Below are positions 56,281-64,000 of a stretch of DNA of 64,000 nucleotides, one piece after another. The first letter of the stretch is position 1, and every line of letters begins with the position of its first letter. Location of the stretch: NCBI GenBank assembly GCA_016711295.1, contig JADJTE010000007.1, forward strand, positions 186,001 through 250,000, read 5' to 3'. This stretch comes from Sphingobacteriales bacterium. Lineage in GTDB: Bacteria > Bacteroidota > Bacteroidia > Chitinophagales > UBA2359. The notes under the pieces were generated by a model. It worked only from the letters and a program-made list of their open reading frames with translations, was not told where the DNA came from and searched no databases. The position numbers and the translations under genes were made by a program.

Positions 56281-59200
56281 ATGGCAACCAACACCGAAAT
56301 GATAAATAAAGAAAATATAAAACGAGTCTTGACCCTGCTTGGCTTCGTGGAAGACCAAAATGTTTACAGCAAACACTTCGGACAGGACGATTTTTACCTG
56401 AAAGCAGATTTCAACAAAAACGAACTTATTTATCCCGAAAACAAGGGATTGAAGGTAAACGAACGCCAAACCTGCAATTTTTCGTCCAACGAAAACTTTG
56501 TTGTCTTTGAGTGCGTCCATCGCCTTTTGGAAAAAGGCTACAAACCCGAACACATAGAACTTGAACCCAAATGGAAACTCGGACACGGCGCAAGCGGCGG
56601 ACGAGCCGATATTTTTGTGCGTAACCAGCAAGGCAAACCACTTTTGATAATTGAATGTAAAACCGCAGGCAAAGAATTTGACAAGGCTTGGAAAGACACA
56701 CAGTTGGACGGCGGACAGTTGTTTTCGTACATCGAGCAAGAAAAAGACATTGAATTTGTGTGCCTTTATGCCGCTGGTTTTGACGAAAAAACAAGCAGAT
56801 TGAGCGCGGAGCAACGCATCGTTTCGCACAAAGACAACGAAAAAATATTAACCGATGACCCAAACCTCAAAGCCTTTAAAGATGCCAAAAATGTAAAAGA
56901 ACGTTTCAGGGTTTGGAAAGATACCTACCAACTCGAATATACCGAAAAAGGCATTTTTGAAAAAAACATACAGCCCTACCAAATCGGAAAGGACAAATAT
57001 ACGCTTGACGTGGATACCAAAGCCATCGAAGCGTTCGACATCAAAGGCAAATACCATCAGTTCAGAACCATATTGCGGAAATACAACGTTTCGCGACGGG
57101 AAAACGCCTTTGAGGTCTTGGTCAATCTGTTTTTGTGCAAATTGGTAGATGAAAATGAAAGCCCGAACGACCTCAAATTTTATTGGAAAGGCATCGCTTA
57201 CGATAATTATTACGACCTTGTGGACAGGCTTCAAGAGCTGTATAAAATCGGTATGGAGCGGTTTCTTGACCAAGAAATAACCTACGTTAGCAACGACGAA
57301 ATTGAAAAGGCTTTTTGGGCTATTAAACAAAAACGAAACGCCACAAAACAGAAAATCAAAGAACTTTTCAAAACGCTCAAATTTTTCAACGACAATAATT
57401 TTGGCTTTATCGGCGTGAAAAACAAGCAAGGTTTTGAGAAAAACGCCAAAATCTTGTTGGAAATCATACGAATGTGGCAAGGCTTACGCCTCAAAACCAA
57501 AGAACAAAATCAGTTCTTGGGCGATATGTTCGAGTTCTTTTTGGACAATGGCATCAAACAGTCCGAAGGACAGTTTTTTACACCCCTGCCTATCTGCAAA
57601 TTTATTGTGATGTCATTGCCGCTCGAAAACCAAATTCAAGCCAGCAACGACCCTTTGAAAGTCATAGACTACGCTTGCGGCTCGGGGCACTTTCTGACCG
57701 AATACGCTGTGCAAATAAAACCTTTGGTAACGCACTACAAACAAACCGCCCCCAACGAGTATTACAAAAACATCTTTGGCATTGAGAAGGAGGACCGATT
57801 GGCGAAAGTTGCCAAAGTATCGGCGTTCATGTACGGGCGTGACGAAATAAACATATTGGATGCAGACGCTTTGGCAAGCAACAACGAAATAAAAGACGAC
57901 AAATTTGATGTGCTGATAGCCAATCCGCCATTTGCCGTTGAGGATTTTTTATTGACCTTGGACGAAACCGACCGCGAAAAATACGAATTGCTGCAAACCG
58001 TCAGCGATTTGGGAAACAAAAATATCCAATGCTTCTTTTTGGAGCGGGCAAAACAACTTTTGGCAGCCAACGGTACAATGGGCGTGATAGTCCCAAGTTC
58101 GGTGCTATCCAACAGCGACACCATGCACATCGCAACACGTGAGATCTTGCTCAAATACTTTGACTTTGTGAGCATTGTCGAATTGGGAAGCGGCACTTTT
58201 GGCAAGACAGGCACGAACACGGTCGTCTTGTTTTTAAGACGAAAACCACAACGCCCCGAACCCGCCGAGCATTTTTGGAACAGAACGCTCGATTTTTTTG
58301 AGAATTGGGAAGACGAAGCCAAAACAGGAGGCGGTGCTTTCATGGACGCCGAAACCGTTCGCCGCTATTGCCAACACATCGACATTGCACTCGACGACTA
58401 CGAAACCCTGCTAATGGGCAAACCTTCGGCTGATCTGTTGGCTACTGAAATGTTCAAAGACTACAAAACCGATTTTGACAACACAAACGACATAAAAAAC
58501 TAAAAGAGGCAAAGCAGTTCAAAGCCAAAACCGCAGCCGAACAAAAAACCGAACTCGAAAAACGGTTTTTGAAATACTTGCAAGACATCGAACAACAAAA
58601 ACTATATTATTTCATCTTGGCTAACAGCAACCCGCAAAAGGTGCTGATTGTCAAAAGCCCGAATGACAACAAGGAACAAAAGCAGTTTTTAGGCTACGAG
58701 TGGAGCGGAGCAAAGGGCAGCGAAGGCATCAAATACAATGGCGGCGATACCATTCACGACATCATTACGCCCATGTTTGACCCCAATAACCGACAAAATG
58801 ACCAAAAAATCAACTATTACATTCAGCAAAACTTTGAAGGGCAGCCGCTTGATTTGCCCGAACACTTGCAGCCGTTTGTAACAATGGCGCGATTAGAGGA
58901 TTTGTTGGATTTTAGTAGAAGGGATTTTAATAAAGCACTTTCCCTTTCGCCTAAAAAAAATACAGGTATTGAAACACAGTGGGAGTTGGTGAGATTAGAA
59001 GATATTTCCAAAGAATTATTTGCAGGAGGTGATGCGCCCAAAACAGATTTTTCAAAAGATAAAACAGATAATTATCGAATACCAATATATGCAAACGGGA
59101 TTGAAAACAATGGTCTGTATGGATATACAAGCAAAGCAGTTATATCAGAGCCATGTATTACGATATCGGCTCGTGGCACACTGGGCTATGTAGAAATCAG

Positions 59201-60041
59201 AAAAGAACCATTTGTTCCAATTGTCAGATTAATAGTATTAGTACCTAATAATAGGATTGATTTATATTTCTTAAAAATGGTGCTAAGTGAAGTCAATTTT
59301 AATGACACAGGTTCTGTTATCCCACAGTTAACTATTCCAAAAGTACGAAGCATAAAAATCCCCCTCCCACCGCTGTCCGTGCAGCAGCAAATCGTAGCCG
59401 AGTGCGAGGCAATAGACCAAAAAGTGAGTGAGGCACGGGCGGAGATAGAAAGGATAAAGGTTCAAGTTGAACAAGTAGTTTTGAATAATAGTTTTCCAAA
59501 AGACAAATTGGGTAACGTAGCACAAAGAGTAAGTGCCAATATTGACCCACAAGGTCAATCGGGTGAAGTCAATTATATCGGCTTGGAGAATATTGAGAGT
59601 AATACAGGTAATTTGGAAGGGAATATCAAAACCGAATACCAGACAATCAAAAGCGCAAAGACGGTTTTCAAGAGGGGCGATATTTTATACGGCAAGTTGC
59701 GCCCGAACTTGAATAAGGTGTATTTGGCGCAAGAGGATGGGATTTGCTCAACTGATATTTTGGTTTTCCGATTTAAGAATGAGGAATTGAGAATGTTTTT
59801 TGCCAAATACTTGCTCACAAAAGCATTTAATCAAGAAGTGCTTAAAACGGTCAGTGGTCAGCAGTTGCCCCGAACTTCTTGGACGGGCATGAAAGAAATA
59901 AAAGTGCCTGTTCCATCACTTTCGGAGCAAACCGCCTTAGTTGCCGAAATAGAAAAATTAGAGGCAAAAATAGCGGAGGGGCAAAGTATCATCCAATCAG
60001 CCGCCGCCGCCAAGCAAGCGGTAATGAAAAAATACTTGTAA
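56281..60041 (+). CDS. One-chain restriction-modification enzyme: HSDR_N nuclease + N6-adenine methylase + HsdS-type specificity (type IIG/I-like), one frameshift
   Basis: About 1253 residues after joining at 58494-58499, where A6 must be A7 to read KKLKEAKQFKAK. Residues ~60-170 are an HSDR_N-type PD-(D/E)xK nuclease (GGRADIFV, LLIIECKTAG). Residues ~300-700 are an HsdM-like methylase, with motif I VIDYACGSGHFLTEYA near residue 461 and motif IV ANPPFAVEDF near 548. Residues ~890-1253 carry two HsdS target-recognition domains, each followed by a helix (KIPLPPLSVQQQIVAECEAID; KVPVPSLSEQTALVAEIEKLE). No DEAD-box helicase is encoded, so it should cut without ATP translocation. No separate subunit is nearby, which fits an all-in-one defence enzyme. 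Flanked by inverted family A elements; its Lys/Asn-rich, AT-richer sequence suggests transfer. Confidence 0.9.
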
Positions 60042-60061
60042 ATTCAAAATCATTTATCAAT

Positions 60062-60220
60062 GATAACCATTTAGCCTTGTAGGGGGAACTAATCGAATAT
60101 GCAGCGATGTCAGGCATTATTAGATAGGCATATCCCAAAACCCCATACCCAAAACCCCATACCCAAAACCCCATTACCCAAAACCCCATTACCCAAAACC
60201 CCATTACCCTAAATAGTTAC
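60062..60220 (-). repeat. Family A element, copy A6, with an expanded inner tandem
   Basis: Reverse orientation. The right end CCCTAAATAGTTAC is intact; the left end GATAACCATTTAGCC is worn. Between 60124 and 60212 the 13-15-base unit CCCATACCCAAAA / CCCATTACCCAAAA occurs about six times, where other copies have one or two, so the element grew by slippage. No target duplication seen. Confidence 0.8.
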
Positions 60221-60254
60221 TCGCAATTTAAATTAAACAACCAACAACCCAACC

Positions 60255-60896
60255 ATGTCATTTATAGACCCCGCCCTCGACACTTATATCCATGCCCACA
60301 CCAGCCCCGAATCGGACGTATTGCAAGCCCTCAGCCGCGAAACCTACCTCAAAGTATCGATGCCGCGCATGTTATCGGGGCATTTACAGGGCACATTTCT
60401 GCGCATGATTAGCCAAATGTTGCAACCGCGCCGCATTTTGGAAATCGGCACATTTACGGGCTACTCGGCTATTTGCCTCAGTGCAGGGCTTGCGCCCGAC
60501 GGCATCTTGCATACTATCGATATCAACGAAGAATTGGAAGACATGCAACGCCGCTATTTTGCTGCCGCCCAAATTAGCCACCAAATACAACTACACGTAG
60601 GCAATGCCTTAACTATCATACCCCAATTGCCCACCGACCTGCCCCTCGACCTCGTTTTTATCGATGCCGACAAGCAGAATTATAGCCATTACTACGATTT
60701 GGTCATCGATAGGCTGCGCCCAGGCGGTTTTATTGTCGCCGATAATGTATTGTGGAGCGGAAAAATAGTAGCTCCCGACCCCGATAAAACTACCCTTGCG
60801 CTGATAGCGTTTAACGAAAAAATACAGCAAGACGAGCGCGTAGAAAATATATTGCTTCCTATACGCGACGGCTTGATGCTGGCGCGTAAGCGATAA
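60255..60896 (+). CDS. Class I SAM-dependent O-methyltransferase (caffeoyl-CoA OMT type)
   Basis: 213 residues. LQALSRETYLKVSMPRMLSG, then RRILEIGTFTGYSAICLSAGL (SAM motif I), ILHTIDINEELEDMQR, LVFIDADKQNYSHYYDLVIDRLRPGGFIVADNVLWSGKI, with the metal-binding Asp in FIDADK and D-N in ADNVLW, and PIRDGLMLARKR at the end. This is the Methyltransf_3 family: Mg-dependent catechol-type O-methylation of a small molecule. Intact. The natural substrate in Bacteroidota is unknown. Precedes tRNA-Gly by ~96 bases. Confidence 0.95.
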   Translation: MSFIDPALDTYIHAHTSPESDVLQALSRETYLKVSMPRMLSGHLQGTFLRMISQMLQPRRILEIGTFTGYSAICLSAGLAPDGILHTIDINEELEDMQRRYFAAAQISHQIQLHVGNALTIIPQLPTDLPLDLVFIDADKQNYSHYYDLVIDRLRPGGFIVADNVLWSGKIVAPDPDKTTLALIAFNEKIQQDERVENILLPIRDGLMLARKR

Positions 60897-60965
60897 AATG
60901 GGCGATGCAGCGAAAAAAATAGTGCTGAATGAGCAAATTTATGCTTCGTTAGCCCCAAAAAAGTG

Positions 60966-60973
60966 TAACTTTG
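60966..60973 (+). promoter_or_regulatory. -7 box for tRNA-Gly
   Basis: TAACTTTG, 19 bases upstream of the tRNA 5' end, so the tRNA is transcribed on its own and processed from a short leader. Confidence 0.65.
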
Positions 60974-60992
60974 CTCCGTCGTCATGTCAGCA

Positions 60993-61065
60993 GCGGAAGT
61001 AGCTCAGTTGGTAGAGCACTAGCTTCCCAAGCTGGGGGTCGCGAGTTCGAGCCTCGTCTTCCGCT
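60993..61065 (+). tRNA. tRNA-Gly (anticodon CCC)
   Basis: Acceptor GCGGAAG / CTTCCGC, D-arm AGCTCAGTTGGTAGAGC, anticodon stem CTAGC / GCTGG with loop TTCCCAA (CCC at 34-36), T-arm GCGAGTTCGAGCCTCGT. 73 nt; CCA is not encoded. Confidence 0.95.
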
Positions 61066-61085
61066 CTCTTGTGTTTGTATTATCA

Positions 61086-61122
61086 AAACGCCCTTGAAAG
61101 TCTATGATTTTCAAGGGCGTTT
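61086..61122 (+). terminator. Bidirectional terminator between tRNA-Gly and the OPRT-ODCase gene
   Basis: Stem AAACGCCCTTGAAA / TTTCAAGGGCGTTT, 14 bp perfect, A-rich before and T-rich after. Serves both convergent units. Confidence 0.9.
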
Positions 61123-61151
61123 GCTTATTGGGAGCGTCTATCCAAGGGTAT

Positions 61152-62558
61152 TTAAAAACTTTCCCAATAGGCTTTCCAGCCTGCTTGTCGGTAGGTACGA
61201 GCGGCTTCGGCGGGATTGGGTGCTGCATAGATGCCGCGCCCTACAATAATTACGTCTGCGCCGCGCTCCTTAAAAACGATGTCGGGCGTATTGTAGGTTT
61301 GCCCCATGCTATCGCCTTTGGTAGCGAGGTGTACGCCCGGCGTAAATTGCAACATACCCCAATCATTATGTACGCGCGACTGTGCTACAAAGCCTATGAC
61401 ACAATCGCGATGTGAGCCGCCAATTTCGACCGCCTTTTGCAAATAACTTTCGTCGGTCAGGGTATCTTTTGTAGACATTTGAGCGATGATAATCATACCG
61501 CGTTGGTCAAAACAACCCGTATCGCGCAGGGCTACGATAGAGGCTTCGCCCGCTACGACGTGTACCGTCACCACATCAGCCCATTCCGAAATACCAAATA
61601 CGGGCGAGGTATATTGTAGGCGGACGATATGCCCTATATCGGCAAATTTTCGGTCTTCGAACAGCAAAAAGTTATGTTTTTGGGCTATGGCACGCAGTTA
61701 TTCGGTAAAATTGCGGTCAAAATCGGGTAGGTTATCTACGTGTGTTTTGAGCATACAAATATGTTCGCCCACTGTGTCGGCGAGTTGTAACAATTCGGCG
61801 GCGGTTTGTGTATCGGCAGAAAGGGCTAAGTTAGTTTGTTTTTGGGTCATAATCTGCAACAAGCGTTTCGCAATAGGATTGGTGCAGCGACTTACGCGCT
61901 CTTCGTAGGTCAGTTTGACGGGTGGCGCAGGAGCTACCGAACTATCAGGCAGTTTTTGGTAGGTAGTATGCTGCAAAAACTGCAAGGTTTGGTGATGTAC
62001 CGATGGTTCGATGCGCCCTGCTTGTAGCAGTAGGTCTAAGAGTTCGGTTATCGAAAATAAGGCGTGCAGCGTATAGCCTTTTTGGGCTAAAATGCGGCTG
62101 CCGCCCTGTTGCCGATTGACGATAGCTACGGCGTGTTGGACGAGCAACCCTTCTTGTTCCAAGTCATTGATGGTTTCTACTAAACTCACGCCACTCGTCA
62201 CGATATCTTCGATGACCACGCAGGTTTGCCCGGCGCTATATACGCCCTCAACCATGCGTTTTGCGCCATAGCTTTTGCGCTCTTTTCGCTTGACGACCAT
62301 TGGTTTGTCGGCTAATAAAGACATGCCCGATGCCAGCGACAAGGCGGCGTAGGGCACACCACACAAAAAGTCGAACGGTTCGTGGCTGATAAGTTGCCAC
62401 AGTTCTTGGCTGATTTGGCGCAATAATGCGGGATACGACACGATGCGGCGCATATCCAAATAAATTGGCGATGGTATGCCGCTGCGCAACATAAACTGCC
62501 CGAATTGTACGGCACCTATGTCGAAGAGTTGTAAAGCTAAATGTTGTTTGGGGTGCAT
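61152..62558 (-). CDS. Bifunctional orotate phosphoribosyltransferase / orotidine-5'-phosphate decarboxylase (UMP synthase), with an in-frame TAA
   Basis: N-terminal OPRT: FGQFMLRSGIPSPIYLDMR, FLCGVPYAALSLASGMSL, VVIEDIVTSGVSLVETI (PRPP loop). C-terminal ODCase: NLALSADTQTAAEL, HICMLKTHVD, LLFEDRKFADIG (catalytic D-K-D), WADVVTVHVVAGEA, IVGRGIYAAPNPAEAARTYR. Both are in one frame, separated only by a TAA at 61698-61700 between DFDRNFTE and LRAIAQKHN, a spot where homologues carry Gln or similar. ~468 residues if read through. Makes UMP from orotate. Start set at 62558 because a -7 box (62574-62581) overlaps the earlier Met. Single-base change or error; as shown the decarboxylase is cut off. 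Confidence 0.9.
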
Positions 62559-62573
62559 GGGAAAAAAGTTTCG

Positions 62574-62581
62574 CAAAGATA
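62574..62581 (-). promoter_or_regulatory. -7 box for the UMP synthase gene
   Basis: TATCTTTG on the minus strand, 15 bases before the ATG at 62558, so the leader is very short. Confidence 0.65.
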
Positions 62582-62615
62582 CGCACTTTTTTTCGAGGCT
62601 TTACTATCTAACTTC

Positions 62616-62747
62616 GTAACTATTTAGTCTTGTAGGAACAGCCCCCAAGAATAGCTATTTCTAATCGGATATGCAATGATTTCGGGCATTATTAGATAGA
62701 TATAGCCCAGAACCCCATACCCAAAACCCTATACCCTAAATAGTTAC
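62616..62747 (-). repeat. Family A element, copy A7
   Basis: 132 bp, ends GTAACTATTTAGTC and CCCTAAATAGTTAC, reverse orientation. Lies in the upstream region of the UMP synthase gene, 35 bases beyond its -7 box. No target duplication recognisable. Confidence 0.85.
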
Positions 62748-62781
62748 CACAAGTCTATTCACACCCCCCTCGCTCTACCTG

Positions 62782-63546
62782 CTACTTGGTAGCTATCGCC
62801 AGCAAATCGAAACAAGTGGCATCGGCGGGGCTGATGTGGTAGTCGGTATGCGCTACGTCGCTCACTAATTGTTGGTTGCCTTTGAGCAATAGCCGTCTAT
62901 TGACCCTATTGAGCAAATCGTAGGGGATTTGGAGCAAGACGCGCGGCAGTTTATATTGCAAATTAAATATATCGTACCGCGTAAAACGGGCTACCGACTG
63001 TTTGTTCTGCTCGTAATATGCCATTACCTTGTCGTTGCCATATACGCCGTTCATCGTCACGCTGCTGAAATGAGTTTGCAGCAGGGCAGTCAGTTCGTCG
63101 GGCGAATATTCGCGCACATGCCAAGGGTTGCGCGTCAATGACATGGCTCGGTTGGGCGTGGTCAGTATCAATTTGCCGCCTGGGCGCAATACGCGCGCCA
63201 TTTCGCGCACCAAAGCCTTGTCGTCTTCGATATGCTCTATGACCTGAAACGATACGATATAATCGAACATATCATCGGCAAACCCTATGGGCGGCACGCT
63301 CATCTGCATCATGCGCAGGTTATCAATAGCGGGGCTAAACCGCTGTGGGTCGGGCGCAAATTTGTCGATGGCATAATATTCGTCGGCAAAAGGTGCCAGC
63401 AGCGGAATGCCATAGCCATCGCCGCAGCCCACTTCCAAAACACGCCCTCGCAGGTGTCGGGTAGCTTCGTTATAAGCTACCAAGTGGCGTTGATATATAA
63501 CGTTGTCTGATATTTCGTGCGCCGTAACGCGCTCGGCTGTTGCCAT
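62782..63546 (-). CDS. Class I SAM-dependent methyltransferase (Methyltransf_11 type)
   Basis: 254 residues from MATAERVTAHEISDN (63546); the frame opens earlier, but the extra 26 residues are hydrophobic filler. Motif I RVLEVGCGDGYGIPLL, motif II DYIVSFQVIEHIEDD, motif III RVLRPGGKLILTTPN, then WHVREYSPDELTALL. Typical of ubiquinone/menaquinone-like or glycan-pathway methyltransferases; substrate unknown. Ends close to repeat A7. The next gene on the same strand (RidA-like) is 53 bases upstream, so cotranscription is possible. Confidence 0.92.
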   Translation of the reverse strand: MATAERVTAHEISDNVIYQRHLVAYNEATRHLRGRVLEVGCGDGYGIPLLAPFADEYYAIDKFAPDPQRFSPAIDNLRMMQMSVPPIGFADDMFDYIVSFQVIEHIEDDKALVREMARVLRPGGKLILTTPNRAMSLTRNPWHVREYSPDELTALLQTHFSSVTMNGVYGNDKVMAYYEQNKQSVARFTRYDIFNLQYKLPRVLLQIPYDLLNRVNRRLLLKGNQQLVSDVAHTDYHISPADATCFDLLAIATK

Positions 63547-63599
63547 AATGAATAAAATGAAGTAAAAAAAGCGGCTATAAGCGTTTTGGGTTGGGTATA

Positions 63600-64000
63600 T
63601 TATTCGCCGATAGTGGCAATACATTTGAGTTCTATGGCAATGGGCGTAGGCAATGAACTGATTTCGACCGTAGTGCGGCAGGGCTGATTGTCTTGGAAAT
63701 ACTCGGCATATAGGCGGTTATAGGTCGTAAAATCGCGCTTCATATCGACCAAAAAAACAGTTACATCAATCAAGTTAGCCCAGGACGAACCCGCTGCCTC
63801 CAATACCGCACGTACATTGTCGAACACCGAACGGCATTGGGCTTCAAAATCAAAATTTACAAAATTGCCGTTTTTATCCAAAATCAAACCCGGAATGTGC
63901 TGGCTGTCGCGTGGGTCGCGCGGACTATGCCCGACAAAACAATAAATTTCCCACGCGGCGAGCGTGTGGGTATAACCCTACGGGTGCGGGGGCTTTGTCG
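63600..64000 (-). CDS. RidA family protein (cut by window edge), one frameshift
   Basis: C-terminal ~113 residues in one frame: GHSPRDPRDSQHIPGLILDKNG, FDFEAQCRSVFDNVRAVLEAAGSSWANLIDVTVFLVDMKRDFTTYN, CRTTVEISSLPTPIAIELKCIATIG, with the RidA Arg in CRTTVE. Near the edge the reading KAPAPVGLYPHARRVGNLLF is in another frame, joined if the T4 at 63936-63939 (A4 on the plus strand) were T3. RidA enzymes hydrolyse reactive enamine/imine intermediates; the aminomuconate-deaminase-like subgroup is possible. Starts beyond the window. Confidence 0.88.

Noticed and set aside
56161..58343. Long minus-strand ORFs of 145-222 residues over the RM gene
   Set aside because: Antisense frames of the nuclease/methylase coding region; no motif of their own.
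56033..60228. Direct target duplication around the RM cassette
   Set aside because: Outer 8-mers (TTAAAATA left, TCGCAATT right) do not match, so movement as one unit is not claimed as fact.
62929..63510. Plus-strand ORFs of 70-92 residues
   Set aside because: Antisense of the SAM methyltransferase.

Overview
The window is a piece of a Bacteroidota chromosome. The evidence is several secreted proteins ending in type IX secretion (T9SS) sorting domains, a PorE-like PD40/OmpA envelope protein, and many upstream copies of the Bacteroidota -7 promoter box TAnnTTTG. A MerR/B12 regulator of CarH type and TPR and YbjN proteins typical of the phylum also fit. Gene style suggests a Saprospiria/Chitinophagia-like lineage, but the species cannot be named from sequence alone.

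Layout. 1-3.2 kb: end of a membrane glycosyltransferase, then a stack of nested mobile elements. 3.2-10.6 kb: phasin-like protein, tRNA-Leu, Nif3-like protein, zinc-ribbon coiled-coil protein, CarH-like regulator, a secreted cohesin-like protein and prolyl oligopeptidase. 10.7-20.5 kb: class IV aminotransferase, two large secreted proteins and the PD40/OmpA protein. 21.4-30.6 kb: EF-G-like GTPase, LpoA-like lipoprotein, miaB, thiolase, SlyD-type isomerase and a beta-CASP hydrolase. 30.7-31.4 kb: a second nested-repeat island. 31.4-40.7 kb: PepSY protein, ECF sigma factor, pgk, DUF1697, YbjN, sugar nucleotidyltransferase, TPR protein and a 2OG-Fe(II) oxygenase. 40.9-50.5 kb: IS graveyard and a sialidase/VPS10-type T9SS gene destroyed by an IS that itself carries another IS. 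50.8-56.0 kb: sorbosone-dehydrogenase-like T9SS protein, EamA transporter, small secreted protein, rhodanese and membrane protein. 56-60.2 kb: a one-chain restriction-modification enzyme (nuclease, methylase and specificity domains) between two inverted copies of the same miniature element. 60.2-64 kb: O-methyltransferase, tRNA-Gly, a eukaryote-like OPRT-ODCase fusion, a SAM methyltransferase and the start of a RidA protein.

The most striking structure is the dispersed set of non-autonomous elements. Family A (about 113-134 bp, seven copies) and family B (two copies) begin GTAACTATTTA, end TAAATAGTTAC and make 8-bp target duplications, which matches IS66-type ends; no IS66 transposase is in the window. 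Family C (three copies, 4-bp duplications), a 107-bp family E (two copies) and single elements D and F also occur. They nest in one another, so their order of arrival can be read.

Many conserved genes (pgk, EF-G-like, prolyl oligopeptidase, LpoA-like, TPR, the RM enzyme, RidA) carry single-base frameshifts. Several lie in homopolymers (T6 to T5, A7 to A6), which points to uncorrected sequencing error. Such genes are annotated as joined CDS, whereas the IS-disrupted secreted gene and the old transposases are called pseudogenes.
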